Assembly: GCF_017942085.1 (NCBI RefSeq)
Contig: NZ_JAGKSP010000002.1
Span: forward strand, 186,001 to 250,000
DNA: 64,000 bases
Source of the DNA: Paenibacillus lignilyticus
GTDB lineage: Bacteria > Bacillota > Bacilli > Paenibacillales > Paenibacillaceae
Direction of reading: 5' to 3'
Shown: piece after piece, positions 8,701-16,452 of the stretch
How the letters are laid out: each line of letters opens with the position of its first letter
Numbering within the stretch: the first letter of the stretch is position 1
Translations under genes and position numbers: made by a program
The notes under the pieces: model-generated
What the model was told of the DNA's origin: nothing
Database searches by the model: none
The model's input: the letters and a program-made list of their open reading frames with translations, nothing else

Positions 8701-9683
8701 AAGCCCCGGTTGTCAATGCGGCAGTCGATGCCTTGACCGCACAAGGCGTCAAAGCCATCGTGGTACTTGCTCATGATCCTGCGTCACAGAGCGGCGCAAC
8801 AATTACTGGCGAGGCAGCTGATCTCGCAAACGCCGTTAGCGATGAGGTTGACGTTATTTTCGCCGGCGACAACCATGCGAAAGTAAACGGAATGGTGGAC
8901 AACAAGCTCATTTTCCAAGCCTACTCCTACGGTACGGCATTTGCCGACGTGGATCTTGAGATCGATCCATTAACGCATGATATCGTGAAGAAGGAAGCCA
9001 ACATCGTTGACGTCAATCAAGCCGGTATTACACCGGATGCTGAAGTGACTGCACTGGTACAGGCTGCCCTTGCGAGACATCCTGAGCTTGCTTTACCGGT
9101 CGGCTCCACAGAGACGGCTTATAAGAAAGAGAATGCCTATACCCAGGAAATCGCGCTTGGCAGCTTGATCGCCGATGCCATGAAGGATGCCATGCAATCC
9201 GACTTTGCATTCATGAACCCGGGCGGCATCCGTGCTGATTTGCCGCTCGGCAATGTTCTCTATTCCGATTTGTTCCGCATACAGCCGTTCGGCAACCAGC
9301 TGGTTAAGATGACGCTGACCGGCGCTCAAATTAAGACGCTGCTTCAACAACAATGGGGAGAAACAGCAGCCAGTACGAAAACGCTGCAAATCTCCGGACT
9401 TCGTTATACGGCTGATTTCAGCAAGCCCATTGCTGAGCGTGTCGTCACCTTAACGAAAGAAGACGGTACCGAAATTACCGACTCGGCAGAATACACAGCT
9501 GTAGTAAATAATTTCATGGCAGCCGGCGGCGACAACTATACAGTCCTGACACAAGGTAAAAATCCGACAGCCGGTCCCACCGATATCGATGCCTTCTACT
9601 ACTATGTTCTGAACACGTTCAATCACGGTACGATTACGGCGGCTGTGAAAGGACGCATCACGAATATCAATACGACTCCATAA
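5787..9683 (+). CDS. Secreted double-headed nucleotidase/cyclic phosphodiesterase (YfkN-like)
   Basis: A 1298-aa exported protein with a signal peptide ending near AHA-QA (about residue 33). It contains two complete metallophosphatase plus 5'-nucleotidase C units. Unit one has the metal-binding motifs METTDVHTNF (D162, H164) and GNHE (247-250), with its nucleotidase C part at roughly 505-740. Unit two has GINDFHGQLDYS (around 805), a second GNHEFDQG (around 880) and a C part near 1105-1290. By family it should strip phosphate from extracellular nucleotides and 2',3'-cyclic nucleotides. B. subtilis YfkN ends in a sortase motif; this protein ends shortly after KGRITNINTTP with neither LPXTG nor SLH repeats. 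The next gene does carry SLH repeats. Residues 34-150 are an N-terminal region of unknown role. Confidence 0.92.
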   Translation: MVHIRKRMSRAAIAASLLAGFLTSSYLPTPAHAQAVIEASVNEKIVVADDRPFTITNAAMDTAGGVLASAVVTPSAGGHAGEETVIFELFDGAVPIGIAALTKDIVGSEKMTAHFNKTGSSLSVKVFVVDSYSGSLTEVGNGLADPVTIGSTLKLRIMETTDVHTNFMNYDYYKDAPAENVGLVKTATLVKQARSEVKNTLLVDNGDLLQGTPLGTYMAKVAPLKEGEVHPAYKAMNLMGYDIATFGNHEFNYGLDYLNEATDDAAFPYVNANVYVDDHDADPSNDVNKYTPYVIMDKTFKDENGQTQTVKVGFIGFVTPQIMDWDKGNLDGKVVTKDIVETAETFVPQMRAEGAEVIVALTHSGFNGNAEAGAGAEDAVYPLSKVAGIDAITFSHTHKVFPAASISALDPLFKDASGNPLPGVDNAKGTINGVAAVQAGFGGGNLGIIDLTLNKTNGKWKVTASQSSNKYIYDSVKKLPLVEADSAVVDAIKTEHAATIAYANQAIGQTSAPIYSYFALVQDDPSVQIVTQAQKWFVQQELNTKNSPDKDLPILSVGAPFKAGRNGPGEYTDIKAGDLAIKSASDLYLYDNTLKAIKVKGSVVKEWLEMSAGMFNQIDPNKTDEQSLLNPSFPVFNFDVIDGVTYQVDVTKPAKYTKDGTINDAASSRIVNLAYNGQPVDPDQDFIVISNNYRVNGGGNFPGVKGSPLVLDSASENRQVLMDYITEQGTIDPAADNNWSIAPVDADVNVTFTTSPVAKTYLSANPKIASLDRTDEKGFGIYKLDLHGDATEPSENVKVQLLGINDFHGQLDYSTTVGGNVLGGAAYLATYLKQYKSTNAANTLLVHNGDAVGASSPVSSLERDKPTLDFMELLGFKVGTLGNHEFDQGVPALMAQLNGGQDPINTSITHSKTKIDYVNANVLSKVTGEPIIAPYVIEEVGGEKIGFIGVVTMLTPSKVSPAALAPVNIVDQAPVVNAAVDALTAQGVKAIVVLAHDPASQSGATITGEAADLANAVSDEVDVIFAGDNHAKVNGMVDNKLIFQAYSYGTAFADVDLEIDPLTHDIVKKEANIVDVNQAGITPDAEVTALVQAALARHPELALPVGSTETAYKKENAYTQEIALGSLIADAMKDAMQSDFAFMNPGGIRADLPLGNVLYSDLFRIQPFGNQLVKMTLTGAQIKTLLQQQWGETAASTKTLQISGLRYTADFSKPIAERVVTLTKEDGTEITDSAEYTAVVNNFMAAGGDNYTVLTQGKNPTAGPTDIDAFYYYVLNTFNHGTITAAVKGRITNINTTP

Positions 9684-9700
9684 AATCAGGTTACACGGCG

Positions 9701-9743
9701 GTGAACCCGGACTCAGTCGAATCAACTGCCCCGTCCGGGTCAC
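9701..9743 (+). other. Intercistronic hairpin before the SLH gene
   Basis: GTGAACCCGGAC (9701-9712) pairs with GTCCGGGTCAC (9733-9743), leaving one bulged A. No T run follows, so it is not a standard terminator. It lies between the nucleotidase stop and the SLH gene Shine-Dalgarno site and may adjust message stability or partial termination. Confidence 0.55.
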
Positions 9744-9763
9744 CTTTAGAAAGGAGCATCAAG

Positions 9764-11308
9764 TTGAAGAGAAATGCAATCCTCTTAACGGCACTATCCT
9801 TGTCCTTGGGGTTAGCTGTGCCTGCAGCAGCACCGTTGGCTGCTTATGCGGAAAGTTCCATTCCACAAGCTGCCGGCACAACAATTGACGCAGTAACCAC
9901 TGTCTTTGCCGGTGGTTCCGTACCGATCAGCGGCACGACCAATGCGGCAGAGGTCATTATTAAAGTCATCAGTCCGGACAGCACCATCCTATTCTTTGAT
10001 ATCGTGAAAGCGGCCGATGGCCGATATTCCGCTTCCTTTCAGCTGTCCGGCAATGCGGCAGCCGGCAGCAGCTATCAAATCATTGCCGGACAAGGCACTG
10101 ACGTCTCGACCAAGACATTTACCGTAGCTTCGAACGGAAACGGAATTCCTGCTGCGCCTCCCGCTAATACCGATGAGCCGCCGACTCCGGATGGTGTGAC
10201 GACCGTTCATTTCGAGCTGTCCGATGTCGCCGCTGCCGCTAACGGTGTTGCCACATTGGATGCCAGCGAGGTCGCTTCCGCCAAATCGGACATCCGGATT
10301 CCCGCATCCGTCATGCAAACCATTGAAGATAACAGCTTCCGCATACTGCTGCCGAATGGAACCGTCACGCTGCCGAAGGAAGTGCTGAATGCGCTCTCCG
10401 TGCTGGCCGGTTCCGATAAGGAGGCGAGTCTCTCGCTTCAATTCAGCAGTCTGACGAGCAGCGAAGCCGCTTCTGCCGTTGTCAAGCTCGGAGATGCCGG
10501 TGCTGGCCTTACACCGCAAGGGCAAGTCATTGAACTGACCCTTGGCATCGCATTCAAGGACGGCTCCGTGAAGAAGCTGAGCAGCTTCACAAAGCCGGTC
10601 ACGCTCCAGCTTCAGCTCGCTGCTAGCGCGGATGCCCGTCTCACCGGCATTTATTATCTCTCTGATCTCGGCGGAGTCGAGTATATCGGCGGCACGCTCA
10701 AAGGAAACACGCTGACCGCCGAAATTGGCCATTTCTCTCAATACGGCGTGTTCTCGTATACGAAGAAGTTTGCCGACGTGCCAACGACACATTGGGCAGC
10801 TGATGTGATCGAGGAACTGACTGCGAAGCATGTCGTCCAAGGCATCTCCACAGACAGCTTCGGTCCGAAAGCCAAAGTGACACGTGCCGAGTTTGTAACG
10901 ATGCTCGTTCGTGCTCTTGGTCTGAAAGCGACAAGTACCGCACCTTTCACCGATGTCAATGCGGACAGCTGGTATGCCGATGCCACTGCCGCAGCCTACG
11001 AGAACGACATCACATCCGGCACGAGCGCCGGGAAATTCGAACCGAACAAGCCGATTACACGCGAAGAAATGGCGCTCATGATTACTCGCGTCTATGAGAA
11101 ACAGCACGGTCAAGCCACCAGCGGGAGTGCCGCTGACATCGATGCATTCCAAGACAAGAATGCCATCAGCAGCTGGGCGAAAGAAGCGGTTGAAGCCGCC
11201 GTTCATGCCGGGCTATTGGTTGGCAGCGATCACCTCTTCTCCCCACGCAGCAATACAACACGCGCAGAAGCCGCACAAGCGCTCTACAACTTACTGTTCC
11301 GCGCGTAA
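9764..11308 (+). CDS. S-layer-homology surface protein
   Basis: 514 aa from a TTG start that follows a GAAAGGAG site by 7 bases; a signal peptide (LLTALSLSLGLAVPAAAPLAAYA) begins just inside it, whereas upstream in-frame starts would put a non-hydrophobic stretch before it. The first 350 residues include an Ig-like or carbohydrate-binding-like region (FAGGSVPISGTTN onward) and a beta-rich domain I cannot name. The C-terminal 170 residues hold three SLH repeats (FADVPTTHWAADVIEEL, FTDVNADSWYADATAAA, FQDKNAISSWAKEAVEA), which bind pyruvylated secondary wall polymer. It is probably co-transcribed with the nucleotidase and might retain it at the surface; that pairing is inference. Confidence 0.85.
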   Translation: MKRNAILLTALSLSLGLAVPAAAPLAAYAESSIPQAAGTTIDAVTTVFAGGSVPISGTTNAAEVIIKVISPDSTILFFDIVKAADGRYSASFQLSGNAAAGSSYQIIAGQGTDVSTKTFTVASNGNGIPAAPPANTDEPPTPDGVTTVHFELSDVAAAANGVATLDASEVASAKSDIRIPASVMQTIEDNSFRILLPNGTVTLPKEVLNALSVLAGSDKEASLSLQFSSLTSSEAASAVVKLGDAGAGLTPQGQVIELTLGIAFKDGSVKKLSSFTKPVTLQLQLAASADARLTGIYYLSDLGGVEYIGGTLKGNTLTAEIGHFSQYGVFSYTKKFADVPTTHWAADVIEELTAKHVVQGISTDSFGPKAKVTRAEFVTMLVRALGLKATSTAPFTDVNADSWYADATAAAYENDITSGTSAGKFEPNKPITREEMALMITRVYEKQHGQATSGSAADIDAFQDKNAISSWAKEAVEAAVHAGLLVGSDHLFSPRSNTTRAEAAQALYNLLFRA

Positions 11309-11311
11309 AAC

Positions 11312-11344
11312 AAAGAGCCTGCCGTCTGTTACGGCAGGCTCTTT
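11312..11344. terminator. Bidirectional terminator between the SLH gene and dnaI
   Basis: AAAGAGCCTGCCGT pairs with ACGGCAGGCTCTTT around a CTGTT loop, with A-rich and T-rich flanks. It lies between convergent genes. Confidence 0.85.
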
Positions 11345-11361
11345 CTATATACAGATGGCAA

Positions 11362-12324
11362 TCAACGAAGACCGCGTTTATTGTGGCCTGTCACATGAAC
11401 AGGCTGGACGTACGGACGAATCCGATCCATCAGCCGCTGCCCTTTGTGCAGCTCATCACCGTCTTTGTTCGTAAAGCTGAAATGCTGTTCGATCGCATCA
11501 AGCCCATAATTGGACGTGTAGAACGTCGGCTTACGGTTCATCCGGTAATTCAGAATGGCGCCAAGGACATGATCCCGCACCCATGGATTCAAGTTCTCCG
11601 CCCCGATATCATCGAAGATCAGAAGATCCGTCTCCTTCATGAGGTCGACCGTTTCCTTGAGCTTCCCCTGCTCCAGCATCAGTGACTTCAAGTCTTCCAC
11701 AAACTCCGGCATGTACACGATTGCGCCTGTGAAACCAGCCTTGGCCAGCTCATGGAGCATATAGCACATGAGGAACGTTTTCCCGGTACCGAACGACCCG
11801 GTTAAATAAAGCCCTTCCTTCTGGAGTCCGTTTTCTTTGGTTACGTTAATGTACTTGATAATCTGACCGACCGCTTTCATTCGTTCGAGATCTTTCGATA
11901 CGATCTCATCCGCGGAGTAACCTTCCAATAAAGCCCGGTCATCCACGTAAAAGCTGCGAATGCGGCTGCGGATCTTGTTCTCGCTTTGTCTGGCGATCAG
12001 CTTCTTACAGGTCACTTTGCGGTCGTTCAATTGAACGCGGCCGCCAACCGTTTCGCAGCTAAGCTCCGTATAGTGGCCCTCGAAATCATTCGGACATTGA
12101 TCGAGTCCCGGGCAGTTGCTGCAGATCCGGAATTCTTTGGTGCATTGATAAATTTTATTTAAATTCAGCCGGATCGTCTCATTATCCAGCTCCGGATATT
12201 TGGAACGAAGTTTGCCGACGAGTGGATCGGCAAGCAGCTCTTCCATTAATTTATCCGCTTGCCTTAATGCGCTTCCGCCTCCCGGCATTTGCTTCAGCAA
12301 ATCGCCCAGCGATTCCATCGCCAT
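11362..12324 (-). CDS. dnaI: Primosomal helicase loader DnaI
   Basis: A 320-aa AAA+ ATPase that loads the replicative helicase onto DNA. The N-terminal domain has candidate zinc ligands C68, C71, C77 and H84, the same spacing as the zinc site of B. subtilis DnaI. The ATPase domain has Walker A GSFGTGKT (176-183) and a Walker B LLIFDDIGAENL. The first ATG follows a GAGGTGAGGG site; a second ATG two codons later is also possible. It lies 15 bases after dnaB, and the dnaB-dnaI pair is a standard Bacillales arrangement. Confidence 0.95.
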   Translation of the reverse strand: MAMESLGDLLKQMPGGGSALRQADKLMEELLADPLVGKLRSKYPELDNETIRLNLNKIYQCTKEFRICSNCPGLDQCPNDFEGHYTELSCETVGGRVQLNDRKVTCKKLIARQSENKIRSRIRSFYVDDRALLEGYSADEIVSKDLERMKAVGQIIKYINVTKENGLQKEGLYLTGSFGTGKTFLMCYMLHELAKAGFTGAIVYMPEFVEDLKSLMLEQGKLKETVDLMKETDLLIFDDIGAENLNPWVRDHVLGAILNYRMNRKPTFYTSNYGLDAIEQHFSFTNKDGDELHKGQRLMDRIRPYVQPVHVTGHNKRGLR

Positions 12325-12339
12325 AAACCCTCACCTCAA

Positions 12340-13875
12340 TTACGTCGTTTTCCCATCCAGCTTGCGAGCCATTCGCCGGATTTCCTCCATCTCCTCTGCC
12401 GAGAGCGGCGCTCCGCTTGGCGCTTCGGGCATGATCGGAATCGCCGGTTTTCGGCGTCCGCGCGGCGCACCTGAACCGCCTCCCGTATTCCCTCTCGGAG
12501 CCTGCTGCACGCTGTCGCGGCGGCGGTCCTTCTCGTTCTCGTGCTTCACCTGTTCGCGCACGTAGCCGACCGCTTTCTCGAACGAGTCGATTCCTTTGAC
12601 AAGCATATTGGATGCTACACGGTCGATATAGGCTTCAGTAACGCGCTGAGAATCATTTAAACCAAGTATATAGTGAATGAGTACGTTAATAACAGAACCT
12701 TGAATGCGATAATTAAGATCAATCTTCTCAAATACCCGAATCATCCAATCCGGGACAGCTCCCGGGAAGAATCGTGAAATAAAGCGCGTGTGCGGCTCAT
12801 TCCGCATCAGCATGTTGTACTGATGAATATCGCAGCGTCCGGCCAGCTGAGTCGGAACCTCCATGTAATGCTCCGCCTGTACGGCCACTTCATCCGGCGG
12901 CTCTTCGCCGTCTTCGGTTCCGCTATCCCCTTTAGCTGCGGCAACTCGTCCATACAAACGCTGCCGCTCGTCGGTGCGCTTCCGATCCTGACGGTACATC
13001 TGATTCGCCCGCAGCTGAAGCTCATCAATGAGCAATTCGCCTTTGCTTGAGAATACATTGTCTTCATCGAGAAGCCGGACCAGATCAACAACGGTTAAAT
13101 TGTATTTATAAGCTACATAATTCAACTGGGCAACAGCCTCATGATCGCCGCGAAGCCGTTCCACATGATGCCTGTTCGCTGCATTACGCGGGAAACGCAT
13201 GATGATATCGCCGTACCCGATACCTGCTGTTTCCAGCTGCGGCTTCGGTGCGGGCTGTCTCGCCGGCGCAACTTCTGTCAGCGCCTGTTCGAGCTCCAAA
13301 TCAATGCCTTGCGTATTCAATCGGAACAGCTCATAGAAAGGTACAGTTATATTATCTCGCTGCAGATCCACGCTGGCAAGCTCATCCGATTCCTTGGCAT
13401 AGAAGGACTCCCTCAGGGCAATAACGGCATGTTTGCCGACCTTATCGCGAAGCAGCAATGTCAAATGCGGACTTCCGAAAAACTCATCCGGCGATAAAGG
13501 CTTTACCAACTCGTATTCAAAAACAACATCGTCATTGTCCGGTACGCCAAGCCTCGACACTTGCAGTAGACCTACCGCTTCCAGCTTAGACGCTTGATTA
13601 ATGAGATCCTGCCTGCCGCGCTCGTTCATTTCCAAGCCAAGCCCGAGCAGCAGTTTACGCTGCGCTTCAAGCGGCGAATAACCGACCCGGTCATCCGGCA
13701 CCTGCTGATATAGAAACTGATAGAAACCTGCCGCGAACGCTCCAATCATAGATTGATAGATCAATCCGACCATTTTGCGATCAACGGCACTTAGCGAAAA
13801 ATCGCGAAAGATGTAGCATCGATGATGCTCTGTAAAGTGGTGCAAATTGCCGATCCGCATCTCATTTGACTCCAT
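12340..13875 (-). CDS. dnaB: Replication initiation/membrane attachment protein DnaB
   Basis: 511 aa, recognised as the Firmicutes DnaB/DnaD-family initiation protein (not the DnaB helicase). It acts with DnaD and DnaI during origin and restart priming. An N-terminal winged-helix-like DnaB region is followed by a DDBH2-type domain (about 390-450, IRVFEKIDLNYRIQGSVINVLIHYILG) and a basic, Gly/Pro-rich tail. A polar insert lies near 295-335 (ERQRLYGRVAAAKGDSGTED). The first ATG has its AAGG site only a few bases away; the ATG five codons later has a better-spaced GGAG, so the start is uncertain by five residues. Confidence 0.92.
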   Translation of the reverse strand: MESNEMRIGNLHHFTEHHRCYIFRDFSLSAVDRKMVGLIYQSMIGAFAAGFYQFLYQQVPDDRVGYSPLEAQRKLLLGLGLEMNERGRQDLINQASKLEAVGLLQVSRLGVPDNDDVVFEYELVKPLSPDEFFGSPHLTLLLRDKVGKHAVIALRESFYAKESDELASVDLQRDNITVPFYELFRLNTQGIDLELEQALTEVAPARQPAPKPQLETAGIGYGDIIMRFPRNAANRHHVERLRGDHEAVAQLNYVAYKYNLTVVDLVRLLDEDNVFSSKGELLIDELQLRANQMYRQDRKRTDERQRLYGRVAAAKGDSGTEDGEEPPDEVAVQAEHYMEVPTQLAGRCDIHQYNMLMRNEPHTRFISRFFPGAVPDWMIRVFEKIDLNYRIQGSVINVLIHYILGLNDSQRVTEAYIDRVASNMLVKGIDSFEKAVGYVREQVKHENEKDRRRDSVQQAPRGNTGGGSGAPRGRRKPAIPIMPEAPSGAPLSAEEMEEIRRMARKLDGKTT

Positions 13876-13938
13876 CCGCCTTTTATTCTTCCTACTAGTT
13901 TACCATAAAAGCGGCCCGCAATTGAGGCACAGAAAAAA

Positions 13939-13966
13939 GAAAATTCCCCCGCTGGAGGGAACTTTC
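13939..13966 (-). terminator. Terminator after the alpha/beta hydrolase gene
   Basis: On the minus strand GAAAGTTCCC pairs with GGGGAATTTTC (one G-T pair) and is followed by a T run, seven bases beyond the hydrolase stop and just upstream of dnaB. Confidence 0.7.
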
Positions 13967-13972
13967 GCATAC

Positions 13973-14848
13973 CTAATGGTGTGAGGCCGAATTACCTGCC
14001 CCTTCTTGAATACCTTTACTAATCAGCTCATCAAGCAGCGCTTCCTGCTCCTGGTAGGTATCGGCGATTTCAGGATGCTCCTGTTTCGCCAGCCACTGGG
14101 TCATGACGAAAGCTGTCGTCACCGGCTCCTTCGTGAGAAGCTGCCGCCCCGCTCCAATGATGCCATACAGTTCGCTGTTTGGCAGCCGCCGTTTCAGTTC
14201 AGCCGCGTAATTCTGCCCCGTCTTATCCGCAGTTCCGTACAAAATGAGCACGGGCTGCTTCAGCTGAGGGAGCCGCTTCTGTACGGAGCTATCCAAGCAA
14301 GCCGCCGTATACTCCCGCCATTTATTCGAATCGCCAAGCTTCGCTTCCGTATGCAGCTCTTCAAAGGATGACTTGCTGCCTGCCTCAGACCAAGCCGCCT
14401 TGAAGGCAATAGGTCCCTTCGGGCTGAGAATGCTCGAGATGAATGCAGCCTGCAGCTTCGAACGCGTAACAATATCCGTATAAGCGGACGCTCCGGAAAC
14501 CATGATGCCGCCGACGAATCGCTCGGGATAAGCGAGCATGGCCGCCAGAGCCGGAAACGAGCCTGCCCCATAGGAGCACACATACGCTTGCTTCACGCCA
14601 AGTCCATCGAGCAGCCTTCTCATATCTTCTGCAATTAATGCCAGCGACAGCTTTCCGCCGCCTGCCTCGCTGTATCCGTGACCGCGAATATCGAAGCGGA
14701 TTAAACCGGAACTCGCCGTCCATTTCTCCTGCACAGTCGTAAACAGACGGCTGGTCAAACAAGGCGGATGCACAAATAGGATTGGCGGCTTTCCGGAACC
14801 ATCTTGATGATAATGCAGTGCGGTATCGCCAATATTCAAAAACGGCAT
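13973..14848 (-). CDS. Alpha/beta-fold hydrolase
   Basis: 291 aa. An oxyanion-type LFVHPPCLTSRLF and RFDIRGHGYSEAGGG are followed by the nucleophile elbow VCSYGAGSFPA, where the serine sits in an atypical V-C-S-Y-G context instead of G-x-S-x-G. An acid appears near LYGTADKTG; the usual catalytic histidine position is not obvious (the C-terminal GAGRQLLTKEP lacks H), so activity may be altered. No signal peptide. A GAGGTG site lies 7 bases before the ATG. The substrate cannot be told from sequence. It is flanked by dnaB and yuiB and has its own terminator. Confidence 0.75.
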   Translation of the reverse strand: MPFLNIGDTALHYHQDGSGKPPILFVHPPCLTSRLFTTVQEKWTASSGLIRFDIRGHGYSEAGGGKLSLALIAEDMRRLLDGLGVKQAYVCSYGAGSFPALAAMLAYPERFVGGIMVSGASAYTDIVTRSKLQAAFISSILSPKGPIAFKAAWSEAGSKSSFEELHTEAKLGDSNKWREYTAACLDSSVQKRLPQLKQPVLILYGTADKTGQNYAAELKRRLPNSELYGIIGAGRQLLTKEPVTTAFVMTQWLAKQEHPEIADTYQEQEALLDELISKGIQEGAGNSASHH

Positions 14849-14936
14849 AGCGCAACACCTCGGCTTTCGTTGTCAGCGTATATAGATGCTGATTGCGAAT
14901 TTTCCTTAGTATGGCCATGCCGTTTGATGTTTCATG

Positions 14937-15242
14937 TTAGAACATTTTGTATCCGCCTTTGCGCAGTGCCCGAATGGTTGCACCACTTACATAAGCGCCG
15001 ATCAGCGCACCGATCGCCGGCAAAATATCAACAAAGGTAAAGGATGTGAAATTGCCCGATACGCTCTTCGCATCGTCCCATGTTTGCCAAATAAAGAGTG
15101 GAACGAGTACAAGAATAAATAAGTAAATGGGGAAAAATGTTGTTTTCAGCAGCATATTCAGAATAAATCCGATGCCAAACATCATGACAAAAAACAAAAC
15201 TGTTGCAATGACAAGCTGTAAAATATTAACGTCACCGTTCAT
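14937..15242 (-). CDS. yuiB: YuiB-family small membrane protein
   Basis: 101 aa with three hydrophobic segments: about 8-33 (LQLVIATVLFFVMMFGIGFILNML), 37-52, and 70-90 after the loop DDAKSVSGNF. It ends in basic residues RALRKGGYKMF. I recognise it as YuiB; in B. subtilis yuiB lies in the same neighbourhood as the NADH dehydrogenase yumB and the reductase yumC, and both occur a few kb away here. Function is unknown. The gene is divergent from hemQ. Confidence 0.7.
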   Translation of the reverse strand: MNGDVNILQLVIATVLFFVMMFGIGFILNMLLKTTFFPIYLFILVLVPLFIWQTWDDAKSVSGNFTSFTFVDILPAIGALIGAYVSGATIRALRKGGYKMF

Positions 15243-15398
15243 CCCGAGTCGTCTACCCCTTTCGCTACGAATAGTGTAGTAGATGGCACATCCGAAGTCA
15301 ATTCATTCGGGCGTGTTGTCACAAGTCCGTCATTTGCTCTCCTTTGCCGCGTTACGTTACAATGTAATCGACAAAGATACGGATAGGGAGAGATAACT

Positions 15399-16145
15399 AT
15401 GAGTGAAGCAGCACAAACGCTCGAAGGCTGGTATGCCTTGCACGATTTTCGCTCGATCGATTGGACAGCTTGGAAGCTTGCGGATGAAGGCGAACGTGCC
15501 ATTGCATTGGACGAGCTTCAATCCTTCCTAAGCGAATGGCAGACGATTGAAGATAATAAACAAGGCAGCACGGCGTTCTATTCCATTATTGGCCAGAAAG
15601 CGGATTTCGTCATGATGCATCTGCGCGAAACGCTGGAAGAGCTCAATGCCATCGAGAATGCTTTCAACAAAACAACTTTTGCCCAATTCACAGTTCCGGC
15701 TCATTCTTATGTAAGTGTTGTGGAATTGAGCAACTATATGGCAGCACCGGGCACCGACCCTATGCAAAATCCGGAAATTCTCGCTCGACTGAAGCCGATT
15801 CTGCCAAAATGGAACCATATCTGCTTCTACCCGATGAACAAACGCCGTGAAGGCAACGACAACTGGTACATGCTCAGCATGGACGAGCGCCGCACGATGA
15901 TGCGAAGCCACGGGATGATCGGACGTACCTATGCAGGCAAAGTCAAACAAATCATTACCGGTTCCGTCGGGTTCGACAACTGGGAGTGGGGCGTTACACT
16001 GTTCGCGGAAGATGCGCTGCAGTTCAAGAAACTCGTGTATGAAATGCGCTTCGATGAAGTCAGTGCGCGCTTCGGCGATTTCGGCGACTTCTATGTCGGC
16101 AACCGGATGACCGACGAGAAGCTGAAAGAGCTATTCGCCATTTAA
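15399..16145 (+). CDS. hemQ: Coproheme decarboxylase HemQ
   Basis: 248 aa, chlorite-dismutase fold. In Gram-positive bacteria HemQ removes two carboxylates from coproheme III to give haem b, the last step of the coproporphyrin pathway. The diagnostic segment [30 protein letters not shown] contains the radical tyrosine (Y144) and the proximal haem-ligand histidine (H171). A GGGAGAGA site lies 7 bases before the ATG. A possible promoter (TTGCTC, 18-base spacer, TACAAT at 15358-15363) contains the short palindrome TTACAATGTAA, a potential operator. The product feeds the haem O/A enzymes CtaB and CtaA encoded elsewhere in this window. Confidence 0.95.
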   Translation: MSEAAQTLEGWYALHDFRSIDWTAWKLADEGERAIALDELQSFLSEWQTIEDNKQGSTAFYSIIGQKADFVMMHLRETLEELNAIENAFNKTTFAQFTVPAHSYVSVVELSNYMAAPGTDPMQNPEILARLKPILPKWNHICFYPMNKRREGNDNWYMLSMDERRTMMRSHGMIGRTYAGKVKQIITGSVGFDNWEWGVTLFAEDALQFKKLVYEMRFDEVSARFGDFGDFYVGNRMTDEKLKELFAI

Positions 16146-16153
16146 ATTGAAAA

Positions 16154-16191
16154 AAAGCGGATGAAACGTCTCAGGACGCCTCATCCGCTTT
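16154..16191. terminator. Bidirectional terminator after hemQ
   Basis: AAAGCGGATGA pairs with TCATCCGCTTT and encloses an inner CGTC-TCAG-GACG hairpin. The longer T run is on the minus strand, so it should stop the leftward ndh transcript as well. Confidence 0.85.
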
Positions 16192-16197
16192 ATTTGT

Positions 16198-16452
16198 TTA
16201 CTCTTCATCGTCCTCTTCGAGGAGACGTTTCGCTTCGAGATACGCTTCCGTCTGACGGTCGCGCTCCCTGCCCTTCTCCTTAAGCCGTTCAATGCCCGGC
16301 AAAATGAGAATATCGACTTCCTTCTGCACCGTATATGCCAAGTCGTAACGGTTCTGCGACTCCAAGAAGGAGCCTACTTCCATCAGCGCGTTATACCGAT
16401 CCAGTTCATCGCGCGTCAGCAAACCACGAACCTGCACGCTGCAGTGTCGCAT
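16198..16452 (-). CDS. Conserved small protein translationally coupled to ndh
   Basis: 84 aa, MRHCSVQVRGLLTRDELD at the start, then mostly charged helix ending LLEEDDEE. No signal peptide, membrane segment or known domain is visible. Its ATG shares one base with the ndh stop codon (TAATG), which indicates translational coupling and a role connected to the type II NADH dehydrogenase. I do not recognise a named family. Confidence 0.7.
   Translation of the reverse strand: MRHCSVQVRGLLTRDELDRYNALMEVGSFLESQNRYDLAYTVQKEVDILILPGIERLKEKGRERDRQTEAYLEAKRLLEEDDEE

Noticed and set aside
9600..9683. Sortase anchor at the end of the nucleotidase
   Set aside because: No LPXTG-like motif, hydrophobic segment or basic tail is present before the stop codon.
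9989..11206. Minus-strand open frame of 405 codons across the SLH gene
   Set aside because: Long only because the GC-rich sense frame has few stops on the other strand; the sense protein has a signal peptide and three SLH repeats.
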